The notes: generated by a model from the letters alone, not told the origin. 64,000 bases of DNA from Phylloscopus collybita (GCA_027886175.1 JAJNNQ010000002.1:7746001-7810000), one strand, 5' to 3'; positions 36,661-49,791 are shown, numbered from the stretch's first letter. Translations and numbers: made by a program.

Positions 36661-39600
36661 TGTACCCAGCTGGTGGCTTCAAATTTTATGACCTAGATGC
36701 CTAAAACATTTTTGGTGTGCTACAAACCACTAGTTGGACATCTATGAACGTGTTTCTTTTAGACACATTTTGATGGTTGGAAGTCTGAAAATGTCTGGAC
36801 TTGCTGTAGCTTACCACTCAGTGAGTGTGCAGGATATTTGGGATGGGCAAATGTCCTGCTCAAAGGGGCTGGAGTAAAAATGGAGACAAAGCTGCCCTCA
36901 TCTGCTGTGCTGATGAGCACTCATGAGCCTGGTAGAGAGGATGTGAAAGCCTGAGGGTCACTGTGCTGCCTGGGGACACCTTGTGAGCATCTCAGTGTTT
37001 CTGACATCTGCTGTTGGACTGTCCTGGTCCCACTCTGCACCTCTGTGGGTGCCGAAGGTGTAAAAGCATAGAACAGACAGAGAGGAAAGTCTGTAAGTGA
37101 TGTGGCCAAGAAGGGAAATAAATCTTCCAGGACACTCAACCATGTTAATTGGTCTTCTGATAATTACTGTTGGCCACAGCAGCAGTAGACACGGGATCCT
37201 ATGAACTAAAGTTAACTTGGACTTATTTGTTTGTTCTACTCTTTTAAACCATTTCTTTTTAAGATATGGAAAGCTCTGAAATTCATATTGCAACCTTTTA
37301 ATGAAATCCCTTTACTTGAAATCTTGAGCGAAAATCATTAAAGTTTTGATTTCTCTAACAACTAAAGAAAGGCCATGTCCTATAGCATACTTTTTATCAA
37401 ATACCAGTTTGATAAAAAATGTTTTACTCCTTCTTTGAAGTTAGGTGCAAATCTTACCTTCCCTGTTTATTGCAAAGACATTTTCACCTAAAAAATGAAA
37501 ATGATACTTCAGCCTTGTGGTCCCAGTGTGAACAATTGAATACAATCCCACAACTAGATGAAGAAATATGCCAAGGTGAATATGTATAGAGGAAAAAAAA
37601 AATAAAGAGAATGGGCTGTTTTGGCTGTGCTTAAAAGCAGAAAACAGGGGGCAACACAATGACGAAGACATGCATTGTCATTCACTGTGAATTTCGCAGA
37701 TCATTTTCTCTGCTTCACAACCTTTAAGTGCTAGTCCACTTTTTAACCTGCTCCATAGATCTGAGAGCACTGCAGATCTGCCCACAATACTACTTTATTA
37801 ACTGCAGATAATGAGGTATGCAGCACTTCAAATAACAATACATCAGTCAGCAGAACAGGGAGCCAAATGCCTGGCTTGGTTTGGCTTGCTGTTTACCTTC
37901 GCTCCAGCAATTATAACGGCTTGAGGCTGAGGCTGGGAAAATAAGAGAGATGGTATAATTTATCTTATATTTTTTTCTTTCTTTTTTTTCCCCCCAAAGA
38001 AAACCTTTGTAAGGAAGAAAGGTAATGTTATTTTAAAATTGAATTCATGTTTCTTATTTATCCTTTATTGTGAGTACATTTCTGTCCTACAGGCAAAGTC
38101 AACCACTGCCAGAGATAATCAAAGGACTTTAGTTCTTCTGCCCACTCTGACCATAGCACAGCACTGGCCATCCAGGCTAAGAAGGGAAAAATTTAGCATG
38201 TGACTCCTGCTGAGGTGAAGGTTGGAGGACACTATTTCCACTGTGTACAGATTTGTTTCTCACATCTCAGCAGTAAGGGCTTCATCCCTTCTCTCCATCC
38301 CTCTGCCACACTTGGCCTGTCTCCTGGACTCTGGATTAGCAAAATTAATTTTTTTTTATTTTATTTTTGAAAAAACTTTAAATTTTTTTGACTAAATGGT
38401 GGCTCCATTTTCTATGTATTAACCTCTGAATGATAAGATGGAAGAAGACCATCTAATTTTCCCAGTTAGACAATCAGGCCCCTAACTTGCTGTGAGAGAG
38501 TAAAAAGTGAGAAATATTGGGAAGATGAGTTTAAGAATAGAGAACAACTACATTGAACATTTTTCTACTTCGAAAAACTATAATGAAAAATATTTTCATG
38601 TGTTTACTGGCTCATTTTTGAAAATAGATATTAAATTAAATCAAAACTGTCCCCACTCATACTGTCCAAAACTAAAATACTCGCCGTACAACAACCATTC
38701 CAAAAATAAAATAAAAATTGTATACTGATATTTCTAAGGTCTTAAAAACAATGTAAACAAATAACTATCTTTCAGATCATGCCATATTCCTGATGAAGAT
38801 CAAGCATTTCTTTATGCTTAGCAAAAAGAAGAAGACAATTGGTTCTTTGAGATTTTTTTTGCAACATTAATATTTTCTGTCCATCTACATTTATAAATAT
38901 TTTAGGCCAAATCCAGAAATTATACAAGTGAGGGGATTATTTTAATAAATTCACAATTTATTAAGACACCTTAAATTGCCTCATTATTTCCTGTGTTAAA
39001 AAGGGAAAATGAAAAAAACCATCACCCCACCCAGCCTGTGGTAGTTTTTCTCTGTTTCTGTCCACATTTTCTGTCTTACTCACAAAACCTGTGATTAGTG
39101 AGAGAAGAATCCTCTGTTTTGCCATGATTTTCCATTCAGACACCATGGCATAATCTGGACTGTGTTTGCTTTATAAGCACATATTGATGAGAAAAACGGT
39201 TCCAAGACTGGTACCATTTCAGGGGGAAAACTGAGGATAAGCTAGAAATGCTCATTATATTATTGGGATTAGTTACAGAACCAGAGAGCTGTTTACCCAC
39301 AAGTAAGACATGCTGCTATTCCTCCACAGAGGGGCTGCAGAGGGGCAGTGGATCCCTGTAGGTGATGTGGGATGCTACTCTCATCCTCACGTGATAGCAC
39401 CAATGCCAGAGTCACTGATCTCTTTATGATTACAGGACAGGTCTTTCAACACTCTGGATGCAAAATCCCACAATTAGAAAGGCAGAACCTCCCTCTTAAA
39501 GAAGTTTCAACTCCTAGTTCTGCAAATCTGGTCTCAGAGGCCAGACATGCTCTATGTAGCTATCCACAAGTGCAAGAGTAGTGGGATTCCCTCCTTACTC

Positions 39601-41000
39601 CTCCTGCTGCAGCCATTTCTTGATTCCAGAAACACTTCAATAGAAGAATTCCCAATGTCAAAAACACATCAGATATAAAAAACTGTGGTTCAAAAGCCCA
39701 ACCTAATGTGCCAGGTTGTCAGTGCTTCTACAAGTAGCATACTTTATAAACCTGTCTGAGAGGCCAGAAAATGTCTGAGAGCTGTCTGTTTACAATCATC
39801 TTCGTATTAATCTAATACTTATCAAGTGGTCACTAGCTGAGATTGACAGTTTTGTGACAGAGGTGTAGCAGTTTTAAGTTCCAAATCAATTTAAACAGCA
39901 ACCACAGAAAGACTGTCTGGAAATGACATCAAGAATGGTATGTAGCATCAAGGTTTGAGGTTAAAAAAAGTTATTTTCTGCCTGTATTGAAATGGAAAAA
40001 TCTTGTTGTATTGATATGGAAAGCTCCTCTTGAGCACCTAAAAGCAGCTAGGGAGGGAACAATAACTACAGATTGCAAACACCAAGATCAATGGCAAATG
40101 AAACATATGGTAAAAAGGGACAGTCTTCTTTAGAGGAACACTGAGCTTGAATTGGCTAACTTCCATTGATTTGGCTATTGTGTTTTGAATTGAGACTAGG
40201 GAATTGCAACTGTCTTTTTTGGCCATCCAACTGCCTCAGTTTCAGTTCCACAGCTGAAGCTCAAATCCAGAGATCGACCTCCTGGCTCAAAAGGGTGCTG
40301 CAGAGCAAGAAGGGAGATAGCCAGACATCTACCTGACACTAGCAATCTTCCTAGCCATGAACTGGCAAAATAGTGTCTCTTTTGAAAAAGAAGGGAAGTC
40401 AAGGAGATTTTGGACTTCAAAGATATTTTGTGATTAAATATGTGAATGGAGCTTTGTTCTGGTTAACTTCAGGACTACGAGACCCAGGGCAAGGTATTTC
40501 CAAATGTGTGCATAAATTTAGGAATTTAAATAGTTACCTGATTTTCAGTTTCTAGATAGCTGTAATTCTCATTCACTAATTATTGCTGGCTAACTGTTGC
40601 CATTTACTTAAGTCTTTTAAATTAGAACAGGTGAATTTGAAAATATTTGCCCAAGCACTTAGCAAAATGTGGACTCACAAACTTATGCCCATAGGAGTCC
40701 TCATTGTGTGTTAATAATGGTAAAAGGAAGGACTAAGACCAGCTTTCCTCCTATAAATGCATTATTGTGTTGTGCTGCATCAAACCAGCAGTGACCAATA
40801 AGCTGCTGCAAAATTCAAACTAATTATGGAGACAGAAAATACTGACTGAGAAAAAGGGACAGGTAAGAAGGAAAACACCAAGGTAAACTTCTCACAAAAT
40901 CTATATTTTGCATCATCAAACCTTTTGTGAAAAGCTCCATCTCTGCTCTTTATATACATAGAAAATTACCATATCATTTGATGACCTATCAAAACCTATG

Positions 41001-41047
41001 CTTTGATTACAAGCAGCTGCTTTTGATTACAATCAATGAATCACTAA
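41001..41047. other. Duplicated TTTGATTACAA motif around an E-box palindrome
   Basis: CTTTGATTACAA is followed by AGCAGCTGCT, which contains the E-box CAGCTG, then CTTTTGATTACAA and TCAATGAATCACTAAT. Several homeodomain/TALE-like half sites are packed together. It could be regulatory or coincidence. Confidence 0.35.
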
Positions 41048-41460
41048 TTTGTGCTCAACCACATAACAGTTGGACTCCATCTATTATTCATTCTTGAAGT
41101 GGAGATCCTATTTAGAACTGGATTCCGAATTTGACTAGAGCTTTTTACCCTCTTGGCTATTAATAATTTTGTTTTGAAGTTAGGTCTCTAAGGTTTCATG
41201 ATGGCCTCTTTTGTTATGATTAAACTCTGAAATAATATGCTCAGCTGTTGCCCAGATCTATACACCTTTCTCCCTGACTGTATGTGTGGAATGGGTTTAT
41301 TTAAATTTTCCAACAATCACATGATACTCTTTAGATTCTTAAAATCTTTGGCTTTTATTTCCAATGTAGACTGAGCCATATTCACAAGGGACTGGTATGA
41401 CATTTATTGTCAGTGGTTGTATGACATGAGATCTGTAGATCTCTGGATTTCTTTACAACA

Positions 41461-41477
41461 AATATATATATATATAT
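41461..41477. repeat. (AT)n dinucleotide run
   Basis: About eight uninterrupted AT units. Confidence 0.9.
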
Positions 41478-42449
41478 GACATGATGAAAAGATATACAAA
41501 TGTCACATGGCTTCTCAGTTCAAGGTATTTAGCCTGAAGTCATGGGATAGAATCCACCTTTGTCATTATATTCTGTGTGCATAAACAACCACATTCTTCA
41601 GATAATTCCAAACCTTTCAGGCTCCCAAATGTCATGTTCAACAGCTTTGATTATATTAGTGCTAGTTCAAGATAAAGAACCGTATGTTTTCTTCTTAGAT
41701 TATCAATGATATTGTTCATAAGATTGTGTGAATGACTTCTACTGTGGAAAAAACCTCTCTGAGCTGCTTCCAGAGTAAAACTGTCTGGCCCACAAATCTG
41801 TGTGACTCCATCAACCAACACAAAGTGACACCACATTTAATAAATGAATGATTAGACTCAAAATGAAAATAACACTCAATGTGTGCTAGTTTTCTATCAA
41901 TCCCAAAATAAAAATAATTCACCATTAAGCAAGTCAATTAATTTATGAGCCCAGAATGTCAAAAAATGCCCAGTCATGGGTTCTCTTACTCCTCAGACCC
42001 CTTATGAAATGTGGCAGAAACTGTGATCCTGAAATGCAGCTGAAAACCAGTTCCAAGTACCCTGGCATGATTTCCAAACTGTAAACCTGAGGATAGAAAA
42101 TACTTGCAAAATATTAAGCAACATCTTGCTTATAGTGGAGGAGTATAGAGAAAAAAACACCCAGTTTTTACAAGACAGTCTGCTTGGAAAATAATATTCT
42201 TTGTTAGATTTACTCCTGAATTGTATTCTACTCCTGTGTGTGAGATTAACCACCCACGAGAAAAAGCTGAGTGAAAGTGAGATACCTTTTCAGTTCAAAA
42301 TGATGGGCAGGAGTAGTTGCAAGTACAAAGTGGCACCCACAAAACCAAGGATGCAATTTAAAAAACCACAGTTCAAACTCAACAAACACAGGCTCCCAGG
42401 GACCCCAGTGCAGTCCATGTCTCTAATGAGAGCCTCCTGCTCCTCCAGT

Positions 42450-42860
42450 CTCTGCCCATTGACTTCAGTATGAATCGTTCCTCATGATTTTTTAAATAGT
42501 CAACAGAATGCTGTAATCTGTAACTCTTATTCATGTTAATAAGTGATTAATCATCTCAACAGGATCTGGATACACATTGGGACTGCTCCTGAGAATAAAT
42601 TACTTCCCATTGAACATAAGGGCTCAGGCCTATTTTTATTTACACATTGTATGTGAGATTCACAAAAAGCCTGTGAAAATTCAGCTCAAGGTCTCATTGC
42701 AAGAGTTGCTGGGAGCTAAGTGCCTCTGAATAGCTGGCATGTAGCACCAAACAGCTGACAATCAGTCAATCCATGAGACAAATTTTGCCCTCAGATGTAT
42801 GTTGCTTCCACTAAAGTCAGCAAGTTACACATACTTCACCAGGGAATTTGATCATAGAAT
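42450..42860. mobile_element. Ancient amniote palindromic repeat remnants
   Basis: Three phrases typical of an old amniote interspersed repeat occur in order: GCCCATTGACTTCAGT (about 42,457-42,472), GGGACTGCTCCTGAG then CCATTGAACATAAGGGCTCAGGCC (about 42,578-42,630), and TTTTGCCCTCAG ... CTTCCACTAAAGTCAGC ... CACCAGGGAATTTG (about 42,784-42,850). The 'cattgacttcagtggg' and 'aatttggccctcag' wording recurs in bird, crocodile and turtle DNA; I do not recall the library name reliably. Divergence is high and boundaries are approximate. Confidence 0.45.
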
Positions 42861-43789
42861 AGCTGCTAAAGCAGACTGGCATTTTAGAGGGCATTTTTAA
42901 GCAAGGTGGTTCATTAGAAAAGTTGCCATGTAACTAAATGTTTAACCACAACCACATAGATTTGGAATGTCAGAGAGGAATAAGTCTTTGCAAGTCTTTT
43001 TGTTTCCCAGAGAAAGCTACATAACTCACTAGCCCTTTTACAAATAAATAAACAAACAAACATAAAAGAAATGGCTGCCTGCTCAAGAACAACCTCTGTG
43101 AAAGAGAATGGCTGAGTGGAGCCACACAGCAATTCAGCTACAATGGCCAGTACCAGACTGAAATCTTTGCAATAGAGTGGTTTCTATTAAGACTCATCCA
43201 ATCACCATATGCTCTAATTACACTTAAAATGCAATTTATCATGTCTGAAATCTTTCAGTTTATAAAGACATCCACAGCCCAAGGCACAGGTAGGTACACA
43301 CTGGCAGCACACACTGAAATGATTATCAGCAAAACAAATGTAGGAGGGAAAAAATCCTCGTCAAAGTTACAAGAGTTTTGGTGCTCAATGCCTTCTACGT
43401 GGGACCAGACCCCAGGCAAAATCACAGTCTCTGCTTTGTAAGATATCTTCTAGAAAGTAAAGTTGAACCTCTGTGGCTCATTGCTCACATCTAGGCTGAG
43501 GGAATCAAGTTAATGACATCTTTGTGTTGAACACAAAATGCTCTTCTAAATATTTTCTGGTTTAGCTGAATTAGCCTGAATGCAAGTGGAAACCAACTTG
43601 AGACCATGTAAAACTGAACTCAAGGATTCTTGAGTGGCTCATGCTGTTTCAAACATATAAAATACAAAAGATAGAAAATCTTGGTGTGACTATAAAAACA
43701 CCATAGGTGTTCCCTATGGAGACAAAACCTAAGGTGAACAGTTTTCATTGATGCAAGAGAAACACTATGAATTATCATTATTTGCTATA

Positions 43790-43880
43790 GACTATATATA
43801 GAGATAGATTCTCAACACTAGAATATATATATATATTAAATCTATACACTCAATATTATATATATACACACACACTCAAT
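43790..43880. repeat. Compound (TA)n / (AC)n microsatellite region
   Basis: AT-rich repeats with a repeated phrase, CTCAACACTAGAA and later CTCAATGCTAGAAA, enclosing TATATA runs and a short ACACAC run. It may have grown by local duplication of a unit of about 60 bp. Confidence 0.8.
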
Positions 43881-44767
43881 GCTAGAAAATTGGTAACCCC
43901 ATCAGACAACTAGGATCAAATGAATTCACTTGAAACCAGGTTCCTTTCTGGTTTGCAGGGGCACTAAAGAGCTCTGGTAGGGTGCAGTGTGGGGTTTTGC
44001 TATCAAAACAAACTACCAAATGATGCAATACAGAAAGCACATTTGTGGAGGAATTATATTTAATTATTAAGATTTGGGATTATGGTGAACCATTCCCTAA
44101 ATTTCTAGAAGCCTGGAGTTGGTGAGACATGGCTTGTTGTTCATTTAAAATTCAGTTTCTTTAAATGAAAGGCAGACACAGAAATATCTATGCACAAGAT
44201 CCATGTGCTCTTTCATTCAAAGTTTATTTTTTTCTCCTAGTTTTCATGAGCATAAGCAAAGAACTTAAAGACAGTGAAGAAATAATAAAATCATGTAATT
44301 AAAAATTCAGTAATTGCCAAGTTTTGAGTGGTGCTGTAGAACAGGAGTGGGGTGATATTTTAATGCAACTATTAATGAAAGAAGTCCTATAAGTTGGATG
44401 AATATGATATGCAGCACTGAAAGACAGGTATTTTCCAGCAGTAGCAATTATCTTGCATGAGATTTAAAAAACACCAGTGAAACATATGTGACTTGACTTT
44501 CACATGAGAGGTAATTGCACCTTCTCTAAAGTTCACTCTGGTTCCTGGTGTTCCGGTGCTTTCCTCTGAAAATTGACTTCATCAAACTAACCATATGAAA
44601 GAGAGAACCTTTTATTTAATAGCTTTCCATTAACTATCATTTTGTCATCTTAGTATAATCTTTGGTAGCATGTCTGACCAATTTGCCATGGGAGTAAGAA
44701 ATCGTGAGTTGGGAGAGGCTACTGAGAGGAGGAGATAAGTTTCAAAACCTTCAGATATCTCCATAAG

Positions 44768-44793
44768 ATATTCCCCAGTCTGCTGGGGAATAT
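44768..44793. repeat. Perfect 11-bp hairpin, 4-nt loop
   Basis: ATATTCCCCAG and CTGGGGAATAT flank TCTG. GATATC-type sequences lie just outside. The stem is too short for a microRNA precursor. Confidence 0.85.
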
Positions 44794-47319
44794 GGCTGTA
44801 TGTCAAGAGATATCCCTTTGTTTCCCTTATGTCTTTACTTCTGTTTAGAGCTTCCTTCTGAAACTGAAGATGGGTTGGGTAAACCAAGCTGTGCCTTATC
44901 GTCAGATATTTCATAAGAATGAAAAAGAGGACAGGATAAATGCTGTGTAGGACAAATGGCATAAAAGCACAAAGCACAATGGCAGGTACCTTCAGAAAAC
45001 AGAATTATCCCCAGAAAAGCACTTTCCTGCACCTTGATGAATATTAGTCTTTCTGCCATCCTGCAGCCTAGTGCTGGCTGGTTTCCCTGGTGCTGTACTT
45101 CTGGAGGCTTCTGAAGGAGACACAGTGCCATAGCACAACTATGACATAACTCTGATTTAAAAAATCCCCAAAACTATTGTTCCCTGATAGCCATGGATTG
45201 GACTGATTGTGAGTAAGAAGGATATAAATTACAGTTGAATTTTTAAATATTAAATGTGCAAAGATCTGAAAAGCTGGGCAGCAGGTACCATCAAAATGGA
45301 CAGCCATACACTCTTCAGGGGAACCATTCCCAGGGGTGGTATGCTGCTCTTCCTACTGATTTGCATTTCTGGGAGCACTTTAAAAACAAGATTAAGAGTT
45401 CCAGAACTGTCAATATTCACTACCTACTGCCCGGGGAGCAAAGTGAGTGCAGCTGCATGGGCAAAAAGCTGGCTGTGACCTTCATTTTCCAAACTTTAAA
45501 CCTGCAAAGAAACACAGTCACCATTTTGTTTCACTTTTGTGGAAGCATAAATGAGAGATCAAATCCAGCTATGGTAAAAGTTTAATTAACATAATGTCAG
45601 CATTTCATATTGCCTTTCCTTTAAAAAAGAAGATGCACCAACTAGGAGTCTTGAATAATGTGGTAGAATTTTTTTTAAATCAGCTTGTATTCTGATGCTT
45701 GAATTGGTCTTAGAACCATATCTCTCTTATTATAATTTTCTTTAGCTGAGGGAAAGAAGGAGCTTGAAGACACAGGTTTTGAGAGAAAAAACAAACAGCA
45801 GAAACTAAACTTAGGTCAGTGTATTCCACCTGTGATGCCAAAACAAGCTATTACTGCATAAAGGGAACTAAAGGCCTGACCTATACATTTATTTTTGCTC
45901 ATGGTTTTCACTGTTCTGTTGGTTTTTATTGCAAGACTTAATTAAAATTAATAGCAAGTCAGACTGGCTTCAGATTGTTTGGAAACACTACAGAACAATT
46001 GGATTGTATCTCCACCTACTGTTAGTACTCAGCTTGAGAGGGGTGTGACTATGGCACTTTAAAGCACAGGCACAAATGATGCTCTGGGATACAAGCTGGG
46101 CAGGTCATGAGCAAGAAAGCAGCAGACTGAAATAATGGAGAAAGTTGAGTTTTGGCTAAACCCCATATTTTATTATTACTGTAAAAGGGCTGCAACTGGG
46201 AGCTTTGAGCTCCTTCTGTCTACTGTTTCCTTTCTTGTGTCAAAATCAGGTGCATTCATGCAAAAGGAACAAACAGCCTTTCCTCTTATTTCCAAACATT
46301 ACTTTGGAGATTTTCTCCTTCTTTGTATCTATGGCAAAGTTTCTTGTGAAGCCAGGGCTCACAGAAGCACCAGCATGCTTTGAAGTGCATAGTTTGAACA
46401 CACTTCAGAAAAGGTTTCTCAGGAGCAACCTTGTATTTTACATTAATGAAAAGCTTTTCTCTGAGATTATGCATATTCCCCTGCAGATGCTACCTAAGAA
46501 TATGTGGACTACATCTTGCCAGCCCTAAATATCCCTTTTTTCCCCTTAGGCTAAAGTAGCCAAAGGGCATTTGGTAATTTCACTGCAACAACTGCCTCCT
46601 AGATACCATCCTGCCAAGGGCTTTTCCCAACTTGAATTAGGCATTTTGGGGTAAGAAAAAGGCCAGACTGAAGGGTTCACAGCTACCACATCACTGGATC
46701 TGCCCAGCCTGGCCAGCAGAAGATGGGTATGACTTCAGCCTGCCTCATTCAGGGCCTCACTAGCACAGAGGCACTTAGCTGCACTGAGGGCTCAGGTAGC
46801 TAAACCCATTATTCAGGTAAGCAAAGGAGGTCTGGCCTTCTTTGAGGGCAAGATGATAGTGCCCCTTTTCCTCAGTAGCTCAGTATTTAAAGCATCTGAG
46901 CATATGATGTGGGCCCCTGCCTTGATCAAACATCTCCCCCCCACCTCAGGGATCCCTCCTGCCAGACAGCTGGAGCCAGCACAGCTGGAGTGTCCCAAGA
47001 GGACCTCTTGGTCCATGCTGATGGAACTCTTCCACTTTTATTTAATTTGGTCACTGGTGTGGCCCAATTAAATATTCATTGGGACAGAGAGTAGTGAGCA
47101 TCTCACTGTAGCTCAGAAGTTTTGTTAGTCCCTAGGGAGAGAGTCCCATCTCTGCTCATGTGGATGTTGAAGTATTTTCTATGATGGGTTTCCCAAAACA
47201 GACACATTCAGGTAAATGTACACCCGGGGGTCAAGTGCTGTGATGGAGAGGGGAATCTGGGTTTTGCATCCTGGATCTGGGGTGAAGGTTGAATCAATTT
47301 GTATGCCCAAGGAACAAGG

Positions 47320-47357
47320 GTTTTTGGTGTTTTGGTTTTTGTTTGTTTGTTTGTTTG

Positions 47358-47388
<31 letters not shown>

Positions 47389-47390
47389 TT
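47320..47390. repeat. (GTTT)n(GTTTT)n tract
   Basis: About four GTTT units followed by about six GTTTT units and a final T8. The opposite-strand Lys/Thr/Gln-rich reading frame is an artefact. Confidence 0.93.
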
Positions 47391-47729
47391 AGATTTACCA
47401 GCTGCTCTCACTTGTACCAAAGGATCCTGGGAAGCTTTTCTTTCACTACTGGGCTAAGTTTGGAAAATAAAGCACTCAGTGGCAGGAAAAGCCAGGATTA
47501 TGGTTCCCTCATCAACTCTATCTTGCCCTCTACATGTATTTTGAAATGATGTCTTATAAGGACTCCTCTTTGCTCAGGGCACAGTACTTTTTGTGCCTAT
47601 TTTGCATTTGGCCATTGGCCTTATTTACCTCACATTACACATTGCCCTCTGTGATGACAGATGTCAGCTCTAAGGATAGATTAATAATTTTCAATATTTT
47701 CATTTCATTCTTTGGTAGTCATTTTCCCA

Positions 47730-47850
47730 GTATACAAACACTACATAATTTTAATGAATTTCATATCCTGGTAGGACATGTGGGCATTATTCCCACTGTA
47801 CAAAGTGGATTTGAAGTACAGAGAGATTTATGTCAAAAGGTACTCATTAA
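47730..47850 (+). mobile_element. Ancient L2/MIR-like relic
   Basis: Near 47,788-47,840 the phrase GGCATTATTCCCACTGTACA followed by AAGTACAGAGAGATTTATGTC follows the classic 'gtattattatccccattttacagatgagg...gcacagagagattaagtgac' order of L2/MIR 3' sequences. Only the most conserved core is visible. Confidence 0.42.
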
Positions 47851-47890
47851 TTTTGGGTACAATTTGAGCTGTCTCTATATTTTTTAGTAT

Positions 47891-48506
47891 TTCATATATT
47901 CACACACACTTCAGTTCATATACTTGTTGTGTGAGTGCTCACCAAACCCATGGGTCAAGCCCTATATGGAAGGTCTTGTATCTCTTGAAAATAAGAAAGA
48001 ATTGGCAAAACTGGTGTAAGAAAATTGCCTACTGTCATAAAAGTCTCTCTGGTAAAAACAAAATGAATTTTGCTGTTTTAAGCAAGAGGCTATCCTGTCT
48101 CATTCACTCTATACTTTCTGACTTAACAAAGAAGGTGGAGGACTCTTAATCATTTGCTTTACTGCAAAGTCCTAGTTCACTGCCAGACCTGACTCCTCCT
48201 GCATATGAATGAAGTATGATTCTGTAATTAAACATGCTAGCTTAAAATACATGGAAAAATGAGACAAATTAAGGATGTACAAAAAATGTAAGTCAGGCAT
48301 TAAATTTTGAGGGCCTAACTTTGCATTTTTTTCAAAGAAAATACTCTTTTCAGAATAAAAAAATACATCCACAAGATTTTGATTCTGAGAAAAAAGTACT
48401 CTCCCCTTTGTAGTTCAAATCTTTGCCTTCATAGAGACTCCAATACAGCTTGTCACTTAATATCCATCATCCAGACCTATGTCATTTAGGCTACTGGAAT
48501 AAAGAA
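47891..48506. other. Non-coding stretch, no gene seen
   Basis: Unique AT-rich DNA with nothing recognisable. Confidence 0.7.
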
Positions 48507-48660
48507 CAGAATCAAGAATCATGGAGTCCTTTAGGCTGGAGAATACTTCCCAGATCACTGAGTCCAGCACTGCCAAATCCAAAACTAAAATGTGTCCCTG
48601 AGTTCCACCTCTACACATCTTTTAAATACCTCCAGAGATGATGAGTCCAGCACTTCCCTG
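48507..48660 (-). mobile_element. CR1 LINE 3'-end fragment, antisense
   Basis: From 48,515 the plus strand reads as the reverse complement of a CR1 3' end: 'gaatcatggagtcctttaggctgga', 'gagtccagcactgccaaatcc', 'acatcttttaaatacctccagagatg' and 'ccagcacttccctg', in family order. The match stops at about 48,660 where CR1 would continue with 'ggcagcctgttcc'. It is more diverged than the copy at 53,279 and is an older insertion. Confidence 0.78.
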
Positions 48661-49170
48661 AGAGTCACTGTATTATCATTGGTTCCACATCTCTCTGCTG
48701 ATGCAGGGAGTCTCTCAAACAAAAAAACAGTGACTTCAGAACACACTGTGGAGGAAGTTACTCTATGTAATATCTTCCAAATCAGAACCCATCTTTTTCC
48801 CAGACCCTTGGTTCTTTGCCTACCCAGTCCCAGTATGAAAGTTTCTCTCCATGGTTGTATCTTTCCTGGCCAATTCTCCTGCAGACCAAGGTGTTTATTA
48901 CACCTGGTGGCCTTGGTACATTTCCTGTTATAGGATATCATCCCTGACACCTTTCCAAAATCATCTTGACTGCTGTGTCCTGTGGAATTGCTGCTGCACC
49001 AGGGAGGTTAAGGTCCCCTCTATTAACCAGGTCTGTGCTACAGAAACTTTTTGATTTATTTAGAAAAAGACCTCTTCTATTTCTCACCTTGGTCATGCAG
49101 TTTTTAACAAACTCCCCAGATCACGGTCCACAAGCTCTCAGCAAGCTTTTTGTCTACCCTGACCAATGAT
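48661..49170. other. Unassigned sequence, possible further LINE relic
   Basis: On the minus strand near 48,999-49,018 the sequence reads GGGGACCTTAACCTCCC, translating GDLNLPG, which resembles the GDFNLP motif of LINE endonucleases and has the same orientation as the adjacent CR1 fragment. The surrounding frame is not convincingly an endonuclease. Overlapping open frames of 110-120 codons on both strands (48,585-48,950) are not recognised. Confidence 0.25.
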
Positions 49171-49786
49171 GGTATTGCCTGATGAATTCAGATGCTAAAA
49201 TGCCACAAACTTCTTCAGGGCATGTGCAAATCTTAGATAAACACAGATTTATAACTACTTTAGACAGGGTTTCCTGGATTTCCATTAAAGAAGGGCAAAA
49301 GATAAGTCCTTGTAACATGGCTTCCCCTACCCATCAGCATCAAACAAAGGCAAAAGGGATGAACCACTGGGACAGTTAAAAGAAAAAAAAAAGCACCATA
49401 ACTTTTTTATACTGGTTTAGGTCCAGTTTTCAACAGTAAAATTTCTGAAATGACTGAGTTGTTTTTTTGTAATTTTCCTAAGAAAATTCAGCCAGAGGCA
49501 GAGAGTACACTAGGTATTTTCAAATTATTAAAGTTTGCAGCTGAAATTTCTAACAAGAAGTGCCAAGAAACTTTAATGGTTGGTAATGCTGTCCAAACAA
49601 AATAACTAAGAAAGAAATTTCAATATGCTTGCATGTGTCATCTTTTCACCATATCCTGAAAGTTACCATGAATGGAGACAGACTGTACCTCCATCAAAAG
49701 TGCCTTTTATCTTCCAGAGAAAACACACATCATACAAATGAATTCTTTGTTCTGCTTCCAAAAGCAGAAAAACTTAAAAAACAGAT

Positions 49787-49791
49787 AAAAA

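Larger units (their letters stand above)
36661..42449. other. Non-coding stretch, no gene seen
   Basis: Unique AT-rich DNA with a (TA)n run at 41,461-41,477 and a duplicated CTTTGATTACAA / CTTTTGATTACAA pair around a perfect AGCAGCTGCT palindrome (41,001-41,032). No reading frame is recognised. Confidence 0.65.
42861..47319. other. Non-coding stretch, no gene seen
   Basis: Unique sequence with a compound AT/CA microsatellite (43,790-43,880) and an 11-bp hairpin (44,768-44,793). 46,650-47,250 is less AT-rich than its surroundings but matches no element or exon I recognise. Confidence 0.6.

Noticed and set aside
39240..39310. Possible additional MIR/L2-like core (CTCATTATATTATTGGG...CAGAGAGCTG)
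   Set aside because: Only scattered agreement; not distinguishable from chance by eye.
43701..43719. 7-bp inverted repeat CCATAGG/CCTATGG
   Set aside because: Many of this size are expected by chance.
48585..48950. Overlapping frames of about 113-121 codons on opposite strands
   Set aside because: Begin in CR1 sequence and show no recognisable protein; chance frames.
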